Source: Deltaproteobacteria bacterium
GTDB taxonomy: Bacteria; Myxococcota; Kuafuiibacteriia; Kuafuiibacteriales; Kuafuiibacteriaceae
Reading direction: 5' to 3'
DNA: 64,000 nucleotides
NCBI GenBank assembly: GCA_016713425.1
Contig: JADJPE010000005.1
Span: 1,612,001 to 1,676,000, forward strand
The stretch's first letter is position 1; each line of letters starts with the position of its first letter. Below the pieces are notes generated by a model that had not been told where the DNA came from, searched no databases, and saw only the letters and a program-made list of their open reading frames with translations. Made by a program: the position numbers and the translations under genes. Of the stretch, positions 57,001 to 64,000 are shown in pieces.

Positions 57001-57177
57001 TACGAGGTCGGCGTTTGCCCCCACGTAGGTCGTCGTCACCGTGATCGATGCATTCTCACTCTTTGGATACTGGCGTACGTTCAGCGAACGAATCGCTTGG
57101 AGCCCAGCGATGATGATGATCAAATTGACCACGATCGCGATGACCGGGCGGCGAATGAAGAGATCGGTAAGTTTCAT
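54010..57177 (-). CDS. RND efflux transporter permease (HAE1 family)
   Basis: 1055 residues, the normal size for AcrB/MexB-type pumps. The start MKLTDLFIRRPVIAIVVNLI is the family N-terminus. The proton-relay aspartates are in SVGLVVDDAIVVVENVERHL. Other marks are the periplasmic porter-domain sequences (GLDYIESQSQQNVSIITARL) and LVTLIGLVSKNGILIVEFAN with PILMTSVATVFGHFPLTLVSG near the end. It exports drugs or lipids out of the cell using the proton gradient, with the adaptor gene six bases upstream. No outer-membrane factor gene is seen in the window. Its stop lies eight bases from that of the convergent helicase. Confidence 0.96.
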   Translation of the reverse strand: MKLTDLFIRRPVIAIVVNLIIIIAGLQAIRSLNVRQYPKSENASITVTTTYVGANADLVRGFITQPLERAIAAADGLDYIESQSQQNVSIITARLRLNQDATKALAEVSSKVDQVRGDLPPEAEVPVINIESADSRFASAYLSFASEFLAQNEITDYLNRVVQPRLSAIEGVQRADILGARTFAMRIWLDPDRMAAFNVSPSQVRQALAANNYLSAVGQTKGSLIQINLSANTDLQSVDEFRRLVVREEGSALVRLEDVAQVALGAADYNTEVRFSGQTAVFVGIWALPNANALDVLDRVRKEMVSIQHDIPEQIKARIAYDGTRYIESAIDDVVRTLIETLVIVVIVIFLFLGSLRSVLVPIVAIPVSLIGAVFLMQIFGFTLNLLTLLAIVLSVGLVVDDAIVVVENVERHLREGKSGVDAAILGARELVGPIIAMTITLAAVYAPIGFQGGLTGSLFREFALTLAGAVTISGVVALTLSPVMSATLLREDREPRGLPARIHRGFERLKHIYARVLDGTLNARPAVYTAWVVLTVLSLVLFFQSPRELAPTEDQGVIFGVVNTPSNSTLDQVTKSTAAVNSVFMSVPETVYTFQITMANGGFGGMALKPWNERERTSFEILPEVQQKLARIPGIQIFPILPPALPGGGQFPVEFVLSSTSESTEILDFAQKIQAKAAASGIFAFPPIIDVKVDQPQAQLVVNRNKAAELGLSLEQIGRDISITLGGNFVNRFNIAGRSYKVIPQLERGARLNPQQLENIHITGPRGQLIPLGSIATIEYSVQPRSLTRFQQLNSVKLSGVSIRPLDEALTFLETEANAMLPQGYVVDYTGESRQLRTEGNKFLPAFNLAVVLIFLVLAAQFNSFRDPLVILLGCLPLAMFGALIFTFLKMPNPNMPFWTNGWTTTLNIYSQVGLVTLIGLVSKNGILIVEFANKLQLEGYAKVAAVREAALVRLRPILMTSVATVFGHFPLTLVSGAGAEARNSIGLVLVAGMAIGTAFTLLIVPSIYVLIAKEHAHARAAAPSTSTARGTTVGVPHSATEDESLGGEPAGAA

Positions 57178-57183
57178 GGCTGC

Positions 57184-58323
57184 TTATGATTCGCTCGGTT
57201 TTGGGTTGATCTCGGCGTTCGGGGCCAGTGCGTTTTCGACGACGACCCGAGAACCGTTGCGCAGCTTGAAACCACCGCTTGTCACGACGGTCTGCCCCCG
57301 CTCGAGTCCGGACGATATGGCGACGAAGTCGCCGCGTCGCTCGCCGATGCGCACGAATTGCTGCTTCGCGAAGAGCTCCTGAGCGGTCGAGCCTTCCGCT
57401 TGCTTCTCTTCGACCAAGAAAACTGAGTCGCCATAAGGCGCGTGCAGGATGGAGGTCGCGGGCACCAACAACACGGTTTCCTGCTCGGGGAGGAGCACCT
57501 TGACGGAGACGAACATTCCTGGACGAAGTCGCTCGTCCGTATTCTCCAGGATCGCCCGAACGCGGACGTTTCGCGTGGAGGCATCGACCTCCGCGTTGAC
57601 GGTCTCGACTTTGCCCGCCCATGTTCGATCCGGATACGTGTCGGCTTTGAGCTCGACCTGTTGCCCCGGTGCGACGCGCGCAAGGCTCTGCTGCGGCATC
57701 CAAAAGTCCGCGTAGATCGGCGACATCGATTGAAGTGATACGATCGGCGCTCCCGGATTCAAGAACTGACCCAGATCAACCTGTCGAATACCCAGGCGAC
57801 CCGCGAAAGGGGCGCGAACCGTCTTCTTTGCGATCGTGGCGCGGATGCTCTGAACTTCGGCATCGGCTTGTTTGGCGACCGCTTCGGCGGCGTCGAGCTC
57901 GGCTTGAGTCCGCACGTTGGACTTACGAAGGGCGCGCGTACGTTCGAGGTTGGCTTTCGCGAGGTCGGCCGCGGCCACGGCGGACGCGAGCCCTGCGCGC
58001 TCGATGGATGTGTCGAAGCGAACGAGCATCTGACCCGGCGTGGCCGTGTCGCCGGAATCAAAACCGATCTCCACGATCGTACCCGGTAGCTCGGCACTCA
58101 CCATGACGCCCTGGACCGGCACGATCGAACCCACCGACGTCAACGTGGGCTTCCATTCTTCTTGAATCACTTCCGCCGTGGTCACCGCCTCCGGGGGTGG
58201 CTTGAACGATGCCCCCGCGTCGATCAGCGCCTTGATCTGTAGCGCCTTGATTCCGCCAAGGATCGCGACGACGGTGATGAGTCCGCCGACCACAAGGAGT
58301 ACTTTTTTTGTTCCTGATTTCAT
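57184..58323 (-). CDS. RND efflux adaptor (HlyD/MFP family)
   Basis: 379 residues from the ATG at 58323, preceded by aggaagc. A basic start and one hydrophobic segment (KVLLVVGGLITVVAILGGI) anchor it in the inner membrane. The adaptor domains are seen in order: the lipoyl/barrel entry (GSIVPVQGVMVSAELPGTIV, then VEIGFDSGDTATPGQML), the alpha-helical hairpin (LAKANLERTRALRKSNVRTQ), the second lipoyl half (VRAPFAGRLGIRQVDLGQFL), and the beta barrel (LRPGMFVSVKVLLP). It links the permease to an outer-membrane channel. The 156 bases before it contain no gene. Confidence 0.95.
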   Translation of the reverse strand: MKSGTKKVLLVVGGLITVVAILGGIKALQIKALIDAGASFKPPPEAVTTAEVIQEEWKPTLTSVGSIVPVQGVMVSAELPGTIVEIGFDSGDTATPGQMLVRFDTSIERAGLASAVAAADLAKANLERTRALRKSNVRTQAELDAAEAVAKQADAEVQSIRATIAKKTVRAPFAGRLGIRQVDLGQFLNPGAPIVSLQSMSPIYADFWMPQQSLARVAPGQQVELKADTYPDRTWAGKVETVNAEVDASTRNVRVRAILENTDERLRPGMFVSVKVLLPEQETVLLVPATSILHAPYGDSVFLVEEKQAEGSTAQELFAKQQFVRIGERRGDFVAISSGLERGQTVVTSGGFKLRNGSRVVVENALAPNAEINPKPSES

Positions 58324-58479
58324 CGCTTGCTTCCTGCTGCCGGCCCCGTTGCGCCCCGTGCCCCGGGGGCGCGGTTCGGTCCCCGAAGGCGACAAGGTGC
58401 GCGATTGCGCCCTTCTCAGCAACAAACATCATCGAGGCTTTGGGTAAGGGTTTATTCTGGTCTGCCCAGGGTGTGTCGC

Positions 58480-59646
58480 TTACCGACTGCGAAGCTTCTT
58501 GGCCGCGGCTGTGGCACCCCGAAGGGCGCGGGTGAGCTTCCAGCTCGTCGATTCTTCCATGCGCTTGAGTTTGGCTTCGAGCTCGTCGCGGGCATGCTCG
58601 GCCACCCGCACGGCTTGCGCCGCCGCGCACAGCTTCGCGAGCATTTCCTGTTGCTCAAGCTCTCGGTCCGTCCAGTAGTCGCGCGCCATTTCGCAGAATG
58701 ACAAATAGGCGGCGACCTTGTTGGCGTGCATCTCCGTCGGCCCGTTGGATCGCGAATGATGGCCCTCGGTGAAGGCCGCCTCAATCCGCTCGTCGCCGGC
58801 CAGGAGCCCAAACCCGGCGCGCTGCATCGTCTGGGTGAGCGTCGTGAGGTCGAACTCGTAGGGCCGACCGACGTGCCGAAATCGGAGGTAGTCGAACCAG
58901 AGGTCTCGGCGCTCGTGGAGAGAGAAGAGCCCGTCGAGCACGAGATAGAGCCCAACCCCAGTGCCATTGAGTGCGCCTAAAGGATGGGGGTCGGCTCGGT
59001 CGGCGCGGGCGTGGTCTTCGTCGCGCGGGTCGCTTCCGTAGCGCGGCTTGCTAAGGTGGCTCCGCGCTTTGGTGATGACCGCGATCGGATCCGGTTCAGC
59101 GCCGAACGACTCGATCACGATGACGTCGAATGTCGACTTCAGCTCCTCGGCCGACGAGAAGGAATGGAGCTGCGCGGTTGGATGCTTCGTCTGGAGTCGC
59201 TCGATCGAAGCGACCCCATTCTCCAAGCCGATGTGGGCGATCCGAAGGTCCTTGCGACCCGCAACCAGCAGATCGAGATGTTCGTAGCGGGGTGCGAATG
59301 AGGGCTGGGTGGGGGTGAGCTTTCGCGTGAACTGTTCGCGAAAGGCCTTACGGGCGCCCTCGTCGAAGGCCTTGTCTTGCTGCACGAGACCGCACGTGCG
59401 GCAGAGAACGGTGCCGAAGTTGAGTCCGTGGCGGTCGGTGCGTGCGATCGGCTCGATGTTCGCCGAGCCACAGAGGCATTGGGTGCGCACGTGCGTTGCG
59501 AGGGTCCCGCTTGCCAACGCGGTACGAAGAGCGTCGAGCGCGGCCTGTGCTGTCGGCGATAGGCCGACGGCCGGCGAAGAACGCTGTCGGAGGAGCCTTT
59601 GTGGCCAGTCGTTTTCGAGCGAGGCCGTGGGTCTTATCGCGTGCAT
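58480..59646 (-). CDS. Methyltransferase-like protein with N-terminal zinc-binding motif
   Basis: 388 residues. Residues ~55-95 carry paired cysteines (TQCLCGSANIE and VLCRTCGLVQQDKAF), as in the N-terminal zinc motif of sugar C-methyltransferases. A degenerate Rossmann-like segment follows (LRIAHIGLENGVASIERLQ; DVIVIESFG), with the glycine motif weakly conserved. A helical C-terminal part ends in a coiled-coil-like stretch (EQQEMLAKLCAAAQAVRVAE) and a basic tail. It may act on a sugar of a surface glycan, consistent with the glycosyltransferase gene beside it, but catalytic ability is uncertain. Confidence 0.7.
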   Translation of the reverse strand: MHAIRPTASLENDWPQRLLRQRSSPAVGLSPTAQAALDALRTALASGTLATHVRTQCLCGSANIEPIARTDRHGLNFGTVLCRTCGLVQQDKAFDEGARKAFREQFTRKLTPTQPSFAPRYEHLDLLVAGRKDLRIAHIGLENGVASIERLQTKHPTAQLHSFSSAEELKSTFDVIVIESFGAEPDPIAVITKARSHLSKPRYGSDPRDEDHARADRADPHPLGALNGTGVGLYLVLDGLFSLHERRDLWFDYLRFRHVGRPYEFDLTTLTQTMQRAGFGLLAGDERIEAAFTEGHHSRSNGPTEMHANKVAAYLSFCEMARDYWTDRELEQQEMLAKLCAAAQAVRVAEHARDELEAKLKRMEESTSWKLTRALRGATAAAKKLRSR

Positions 59647-59666
59647 GGTCTTCTCGCGCTCAACAC

Positions 59667-61691
59667 TCAGGACCGGCGCATGGTCGGGGTGTCGATGGAC
59701 GCTGCCTTCTTAGCGTTGGCTTTCTTCCAGGCCAAGCGTGAGCGCTGAGAAAGACGCGTGAGTGCCTCAGGCCAGTGTGTTTGTACGGCGCGCTCGATGC
59801 GCAGTCGTGTGATATCCCTCGGCGTGGGCGTCATGGCTTCGCTGGTGTGTTCCGAGAGGCGAAGGTTTGCCTCGACGACCGGGCGTCCCTCTTCGGTGGC
59901 ATTGAATCGTCGCCCTTGGCCATCGTAGCGTCGCAACTCGAGCAGCCGGAAAGAGCCCCAGCGTGCGCCGTTTCCGAGCCATGGTTGGTCGCGGCGAAGA
60001 TTGGCGTGCCTTTGGCGATTGGCCGCCGCGTGTTCGACCCCGGTTCGCACGGTATGGGAAAGATGGAAGACGCGCAGCGCTGGCGCGATCTCGAAGCTCT
60101 TCACGGTCTTGAGCCGGAAGCGGTAGCGAAGCCGACTTTCCAGCTCGCGCTCCTCCGAGCCCCAGCCAATGAACCCTTCGTCGAAACCGCGAACCCCGAG
60201 GAACTGCTGGCGATCGTAGACCCAGAGGTTCCCGTAGGGCGCGCACCGCGAAACGATTCCATCGCGGTGATGATGAGTCTCGGTTTCGAAGGTGCTGATC
60301 CCGAGCAGATGCCGTCGAGTGTCGACGCGCCTGAGCAAGAGATCGGCCGCGCTCGAGAACTCCGTCGGAAACAGCAAGTCGGCGTCGCAGGCGGCCACGA
60401 GCGGCGTCGTCGCTTGGCGAATGCCAAAATTCAACAGGCCTGAGCGCGTCCAGGGGATGCCGGTATCGATGATGTAGTGAACGAGATGCTCTGCGTTCGG
60501 TAGATCGCTGGCGTCGAGAAGGTCCTCGGAAAAGTCCTCGACCACCATGACATCCGCCCATTCGGGGAGTCGCGACGAAAGCAAAGTCCGCAGCGACAAA
60601 CGAGTTCGGGAAGCACGATTCTTGATGCAGTAGACGAACGTGACCAGCTTTGGGATGGCCGCGTAGTCGTTCCCTTGGCCAAGGCAAGCATCTTCGCCTC
60701 CTTCGGAGCGTAGATAGGAGTATGGCCATTCAATGTTCTCAGCTCGCGAGAAGAGCCGGTATTCGCCCGCGATCCGTTCGTCCAGTTCTCGCCCGCGTTC
60801 CGCGACGTACGCGCTCAAAGCCTCCGGATCTTGGAGCCGAGCTTCGAGTGATTCGAACTGCTCCACGATCTCGAAATTGCGCGCGGCGATCCTCTGAAGA
60901 CGCTTCGTCGAGATCCCTTTCTTGGCGAGCCGCTTGAGCAGGAACCGATCGAAGTGCGCGGGCTCGCGAGCCGTCGCGATCGTGAGCTCAGCTTCGGCGT
61001 CGAGCGCACGCTGAAAGAGCGCCAAGTGACTGTCAACGTCGAGTGGAGGGTCGACCGTGAACAGCAGCGCCGTTTGCGCGGTACTCTGGGCGCGGAGCTC
61101 GCCGCCGAGACGAAGCTGGATCTCCAGGTTCTCCGGCGAAACGCGAAGCGATAGTGCGGGTTGGGCAAGCTGGCTTGCCCCGGACAAGCGGGCGACCTCG
61201 CGAACGAGACTGGCGCCGCTCGGCTGTCGATCGACCGAACGCTCGGGCCAGTCCGCGACTTTCGCCACAAGCGTCTGGTGCAGCACGCAAGACATCTGTG
61301 CTTGTTCGCCTTGCGGCCCGAGCTCGCTCGGCTTCGGATCACCCAGAAGCTCTTCCTCGGGTTGCCAGTTCCGGAGCTTTCGGAGGCCGAGCGGCGTGCC
61401 GAAGGCGCGCCAGTCGGTGAGAATGAGAAGCTCGAATCCAAAGAAGCCATTCAGCGCCCGCATGAGCTCCTGCATGCGGCGCCCCGAGGTGCTGGTGTGG
61501 TCTTCGCGCAGCACGAGAACGTCGGCGTCGAGAAGCGTCTCCTCGCCGGCTCGAACGAGAACGTAGGTTAGTCCAGGAACGAGGCTGGCGAGCTTCGACC
61601 AGACGTGTCGTGCGACGCGCAACGCGTCGTCGGATGATCTGTCCACCGAGACAGCAGCGAGCAGCCGCAGCGCTGGGCGCCCCGAGGTCAT
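59667..61691 (-). CDS. Two-part glycosyltransferase, galactosyltransferase-like C-terminus
   Basis: 674 residues from the ATG at 61691, which follows agggag. The N-terminal ~370 residues are not recognised. From ~residue 370 a GT-A domain has FVYCIKNRASRTRLSLRTLL, VMVVEDFSED, the DxD motif in LVAACDADLLFP and the family 7/galactosyltransferase-type GFIGWGSEERELESRLRYRF, typical of chondroitin-synthase-like and N-acetylgalactosaminyl transferases. The last ~110 residues are basic. It would add a sugar to a cell-surface glycan. Same strand as, and 20 bases upstream of, the methyltransferase-like gene. Confidence 0.85.
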   Translation of the reverse strand: MTSGRPALRLLAAVSVDRSSDDALRVARHVWSKLASLVPGLTYVLVRAGEETLLDADVLVLREDHTSTSGRRMQELMRALNGFFGFELLILTDWRAFGTPLGLRKLRNWQPEEELLGDPKPSELGPQGEQAQMSCVLHQTLVAKVADWPERSVDRQPSGASLVREVARLSGASQLAQPALSLRVSPENLEIQLRLGGELRAQSTAQTALLFTVDPPLDVDSHLALFQRALDAEAELTIATAREPAHFDRFLLKRLAKKGISTKRLQRIAARNFEIVEQFESLEARLQDPEALSAYVAERGRELDERIAGEYRLFSRAENIEWPYSYLRSEGGEDACLGQGNDYAAIPKLVTFVYCIKNRASRTRLSLRTLLSSRLPEWADVMVVEDFSEDLLDASDLPNAEHLVHYIIDTGIPWTRSGLLNFGIRQATTPLVAACDADLLFPTEFSSAADLLLRRVDTRRHLLGISTFETETHHHRDGIVSRCAPYGNLWVYDRQQFLGVRGFDEGFIGWGSEERELESRLRYRFRLKTVKSFEIAPALRVFHLSHTVRTGVEHAAANRQRHANLRRDQPWLGNGARWGSFRLLELRRYDGQGRRFNATEEGRPVVEANLRLSEHTSEAMTPTPRDITRLRIERAVQTHWPEALTRLSQRSRLAWKKANAKKAASIDTPTMRRS

Positions 61692-61871
61692 GACATCGCT
61701 CCCTTCTCGCACGGACGTCGCGGATAGTAGCGGGCGCCCTGACACCCAGCAAGTACCGGGAGGCAACCTGCACGTGCGTGCATCGCGCGCCAAACTTCGG
61801 GCCGGTCGTCACGGGTCGTCACGGAACGAAGCTCGCCCGCGGACTTGCGCCTTTGGTGAATCCGAGGTTGG

Positions 61872-62984
61872 ATGCGCGCCCATCGGAGGTTTCTCTTGCC
61901 GCGACGATATCCAGAATCCCTTGGCCATATACGACGTTCCGTGACCGCGCGCGTCCGGAAGATACGAGGTCGAATCGAAAGGCTCATCGCGGAGCGTGGT
62001 GCCGGGGGTGAGGCGCCGACCGCGTCGGAGTCCTGCGCACAAGGCTGTCGATGTGGGTCTTCTGCGGTGCCCGGAGGCGCACAGTCGGGGACTGCATACG
62101 TGCCAGATTCAGAGCTCTCGGGACGAAGCCAGCCCGCTTCTTCGCGCGCCTCGTCACCGGCCACTGCGGTGGCTGCTACGCCGGCGCCCGCGCTGGCTGT
62201 GCCGTGGCCTGCGTACTTCAAGCAGGAAGAAGACCGCAGCATCCCGATCGACGTGGCGTCCTTGCGGGGCTTCAAAGACTGCCACCGCGGTCAGCGGTGC
62301 TTCATCATCGGCAATGGCCCTTCGCTCAACAAGGTCAACCTCGCTCTCCTCGAGAACGAGGTGACGTTTGGTGTGAATGGAATCTTCTACAAGACCGAAG
62401 AGATGGGCTTCGCGCCGACGTATTATATGGTGGAGGATTCGCACGTCATTCGCGACAACCTCGAGCGCATCAAGACGTACGCGAAGCCGAGGCATCGGTT
62501 CTTTCCGTCGGAGTACCGTGCCATGTTGCCCGACATCGCCGAGGCGAGCTTCTTCTTGATGAATCGAGGCTTCTACGAGAAGAAGAGCCCGAATTTTCGC
62601 TTGCCGAGGTTCTCGGCGGACATCTCTGACCGCATCTATTGTGGGCAGACGGTGACCTACATGAACTTTCAGCTTGCCTACTATATGGGCTTTCAGCGCG
62701 TGTATTTGATCGGTGTTGATTTCAGCTACGCCATCCCAACCTCGGCGATCGTCGAGGGGACGAACATCACGTCGACGGACGACGATCCCAACCATTTCCA
62801 TCCTGAATACTTCGGGAAGGGGAAGAAGTGGCACGATCCCCAGCTCGACCAAGTCAAGAAGGGATATGAGTTCGCCGACCTCGTCTTCAAGTGGGACGGG
62901 CGGCAGATCTTCAACGCGACCAAAGGCGGAGAGCTCGAGGTCTTCGAGCGTGTCGATTTCGACAGCCTTTTTCACGCGAACTGA
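61872..62984 (+). CDS. DUF115-like protein of a glycan-modification region
   Basis: 370 residues. The first ~120 are low in conservation and Ser/Ala-rich, with CAQGCRCGSS; other starts inside this part are possible. The conserved region begins with CFIIGNGPSLNKVNLALLEN and VTFGVNGIFYKTEEMGFAPT, and continues with YYMVEDSHVIRDNLERI and QRVYLIGVDFSYAIPTSAI, the mark of the DUF115/6-hydroxymethylpterin-type family found in flagellin or surface-glycan glycosylation loci. The reaction is not known here. Divergent from the glycosyltransferase gene with 180 bases between starts. Confidence 0.85.
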   Translation: MRAHRRFLLPRRYPESLGHIRRSVTARVRKIRGRIERLIAERGAGGEAPTASESCAQGCRCGSSAVPGGAQSGTAYVPDSELSGRSQPASSRASSPATAVAATPAPALAVPWPAYFKQEEDRSIPIDVASLRGFKDCHRGQRCFIIGNGPSLNKVNLALLENEVTFGVNGIFYKTEEMGFAPTYYMVEDSHVIRDNLERIKTYAKPRHRFFPSEYRAMLPDIAEASFFLMNRGFYEKKSPNFRLPRFSADISDRIYCGQTVTYMNFQLAYYMGFQRVYLIGVDFSYAIPTSAIVEGTNITSTDDDPNHFHPEYFGKGKKWHDPQLDQVKKGYEFADLVFKWDGRQIFNATKGGELEVFERVDFDSLFHAN

Positions 62985-63044
62985 CGCGGCGTTCGCGAAC
63001 CGACGACGCTGGCTACGTGACCCAGCCAGCTCTCGAGAGTACCC

Positions 63045-63788
63045 ATGTGCATAGAGCGACTCCGATCGATCCTGGTGAACTGCATCTCGGGCCTTGTGGC
63101 GGCGGCGGCCTCGGTCGGCTGCGCCTCCGAGCGTGGGCATGGGCATGGACATGAGCACGGACATGGGCATGGACATGGACATGAAGCGGTTCACCACAGC
63201 TTCAGCGACGCGGAGCGTTGGGCCAAGAAGTTCGACGACCCGGGTCGCGATGCTTGGCAGATGCCCGACGCGGTCCTCCGCGCGATGAACATCGAGGCAG
63301 GCATGACCGTCGTCGATTTGGGCACCGGCACCGGCTATTTTTTGCCTTACCTCTCAGAAGCGGTGGGGACAGCCGGCAGGGTGTTGGCGCTCGACGTCGA
63401 GCCGAATCTCGTCGAATACGCGCGGGCGCGGGCGACGCGCGAGTCGCTCGAGAACGTTCGGGTGGCGTTGATCGGGACCAACGATCCAGGTTTGGCCGCG
63501 GCGTCGGTGGACCGTATCTTGGTGGTCAACACATGGCATCACATCGAACATCGCGCGGCGTATGCCGAGAAGCTCCGGGCCGCGTTGAAGCCCGGCGGCG
63601 CGTTGCATATCGTTGACTTCACCAAAGCATCTCCCGACGGACCACCGGTGGAGCTTCGGCTCGAACCCCGCCAGGTGATCGAAGAGGTCTTGGGGGTCGG
63701 CGGCGAGAACTCACCAGGTTGGAGGGTGGCGGTCTCCGACGACCGACTGCCCCGGCAATACATCGTCTCGATCGTGCGGGCGCCGTAA
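63045..63788 (+). CDS. Lipoprotein-like SAM-dependent methyltransferase with His-rich N-terminus
   Basis: 247 residues. The N-terminus has a basic start, a hydrophobic core and a Cys at 26 (LVAAAASVGC) that looks like a lipobox, then a His-Gly stretch (GHGHGHEHGHGHGHGHE) and an HH pair before the domain. The methyltransferase fold has MTVVDLGTGTGYFLPYLSE (SAM motif I), LALDVEPNLVEYARARA (motif II) and DRILVVNTWHHIEHR (motif IV). The combination of a secretion signal and a SAM enzyme is odd because SAM is cytosolic. If the signal is not used, the His-rich region could bind metal in the cytosol. Confidence 0.83.
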   Translation: MCIERLRSILVNCISGLVAAAASVGCASERGHGHGHEHGHGHGHGHEAVHHSFSDAERWAKKFDDPGRDAWQMPDAVLRAMNIEAGMTVVDLGTGTGYFLPYLSEAVGTAGRVLALDVEPNLVEYARARATRESLENVRVALIGTNDPGLAAASVDRILVVNTWHHIEHRAAYAEKLRAALKPGGALHIVDFTKASPDGPPVELRLEPRQVIEEVLGVGGENSPGWRVAVSDDRLPRQYIVSIVRAP

Positions 63789-63810
63789 GAGGCGCGAGGA
63801 GTCCGGCGTC

Positions 63811-64000
63811 TTGGAGCACATCGTATTCTTAGACCGTTCGACGGTCGATGCGCAGTTTCGCGCGCCTCGCGTACCTCATCGCTGGTTCGACTACTCAGGC
63901 AGCGATCCAGAGGTGCTGAGCGAACGACTCGCGGGGGCGACCATGGCCATCACGAACAAGGTCCGCATCTCGGCGTCCGTTCTGGAGGCTCACGCGTCGT
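63811..64000 (+). CDS. D-2-hydroxyacid dehydrogenase, N-terminal fragment (cut by window)
   Basis: 63 residues are visible before the window ends. The TTG start at 63811 is preceded by gaggag nine bases upstream. The sequence EHIVFLDRSTVDAQFRAP, then HRWFDYSGSDPEVLSERL and ATMAITNKVRISASVLEAHA is the N-terminus of the D-isomer-specific 2-hydroxyacid dehydrogenase family (glycerate dehydrogenase-like). The NAD-binding and catalytic residues lie outside the window, so the substrate cannot be judged. Confidence 0.85.
   Translation, partial: MEHIVFLDRSTVDAQFRAPRVPHRWFDYSGSDPEVLSERLAGATMAITNKVRISASVLEAHAS

Overview
The window looks like chromosomal DNA from a high-GC Myxococcota-type (former deltaproteobacterial) bacterium. 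The evidence is lineage-typical content: a MYXO-CTERM-like C-terminus behind Cys-rich 'CGDGTIDPGE-C' and MopE-type metal-binding motifs, a TRAP transporter with a TatT lipoprotein, many lipoproteins, large secreted repeat proteins, and weak or non-ATG starts. No rRNA, tRNA, CRISPR array, insertion sequence or phage gene was recognised.

Layout. 1-8.8 kb is mostly minus-strand housekeeping: a left-edge fragment, a TIGR01777-type epimerase, an AidB-like acyl-CoA dehydrogenase, a UshA-like lipoprotein nucleotidase and a 2OG-Fe(II) oxygenase, with a MepA-like peptidase and CutA on the plus strand. 9.0-16.0 kb is one tightly coupled run: a 2-oxoacid:ferredoxin oxidoreductase (fused gamma-delta, alpha, beta), then an unknown exported membrane protein and an ABC-2 exporter. 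16.2-21.4 kb is a complete TRAP transporter (TatT, DctP, DctQ, DctM). 21.4-24.2 kb holds a rhodanese, a pirin and an FAH-family hydrolase. 24.3-30.5 kb is a six-gene sulfur/electron-transfer operon: octaheme tetrathionate-reductase-like cytochrome, heptaheme cytochrome, cytochrome b, two YeeE/YedE halves and a cysteine-less rhodanese. 30.6-34.1 kb has two overlapping genes, one cohesin-like with a MYXO-CTERM tail and one dockerin plus FG-GAP lipoprotein. 34.0-44.1 kb is the trehalose/alpha-glucan locus: TreY-TreZ divergent from a TreS-maltokinase fusion and a GH77 enzyme. 44.3-51.5 kb has small metal-binding proteins, a glycosyltransferase, a YkgJ-type protein, a giant beta-helix lipoprotein and a 58-residue zinc-ribbon protein. 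51.7-58.3 kb has a DEAD-box-type helicase and an RND efflux pair. 58.5-63.0 kb is a probable surface-glycan region. The right end has a lipoprotein-like methyltransferase and the start of a D-2-hydroxyacid dehydrogenase.

The most interesting points are the cohesin/dockerin gene pair, the sulfur-redox operon, the Cys-paired 54-bp repeat tail on the TRAP permease, and the unusually frequent in-frame tandem repeats, found as linkers or tails in at least ten genes. Functions are inferred from motifs read by eye; no database search was run.
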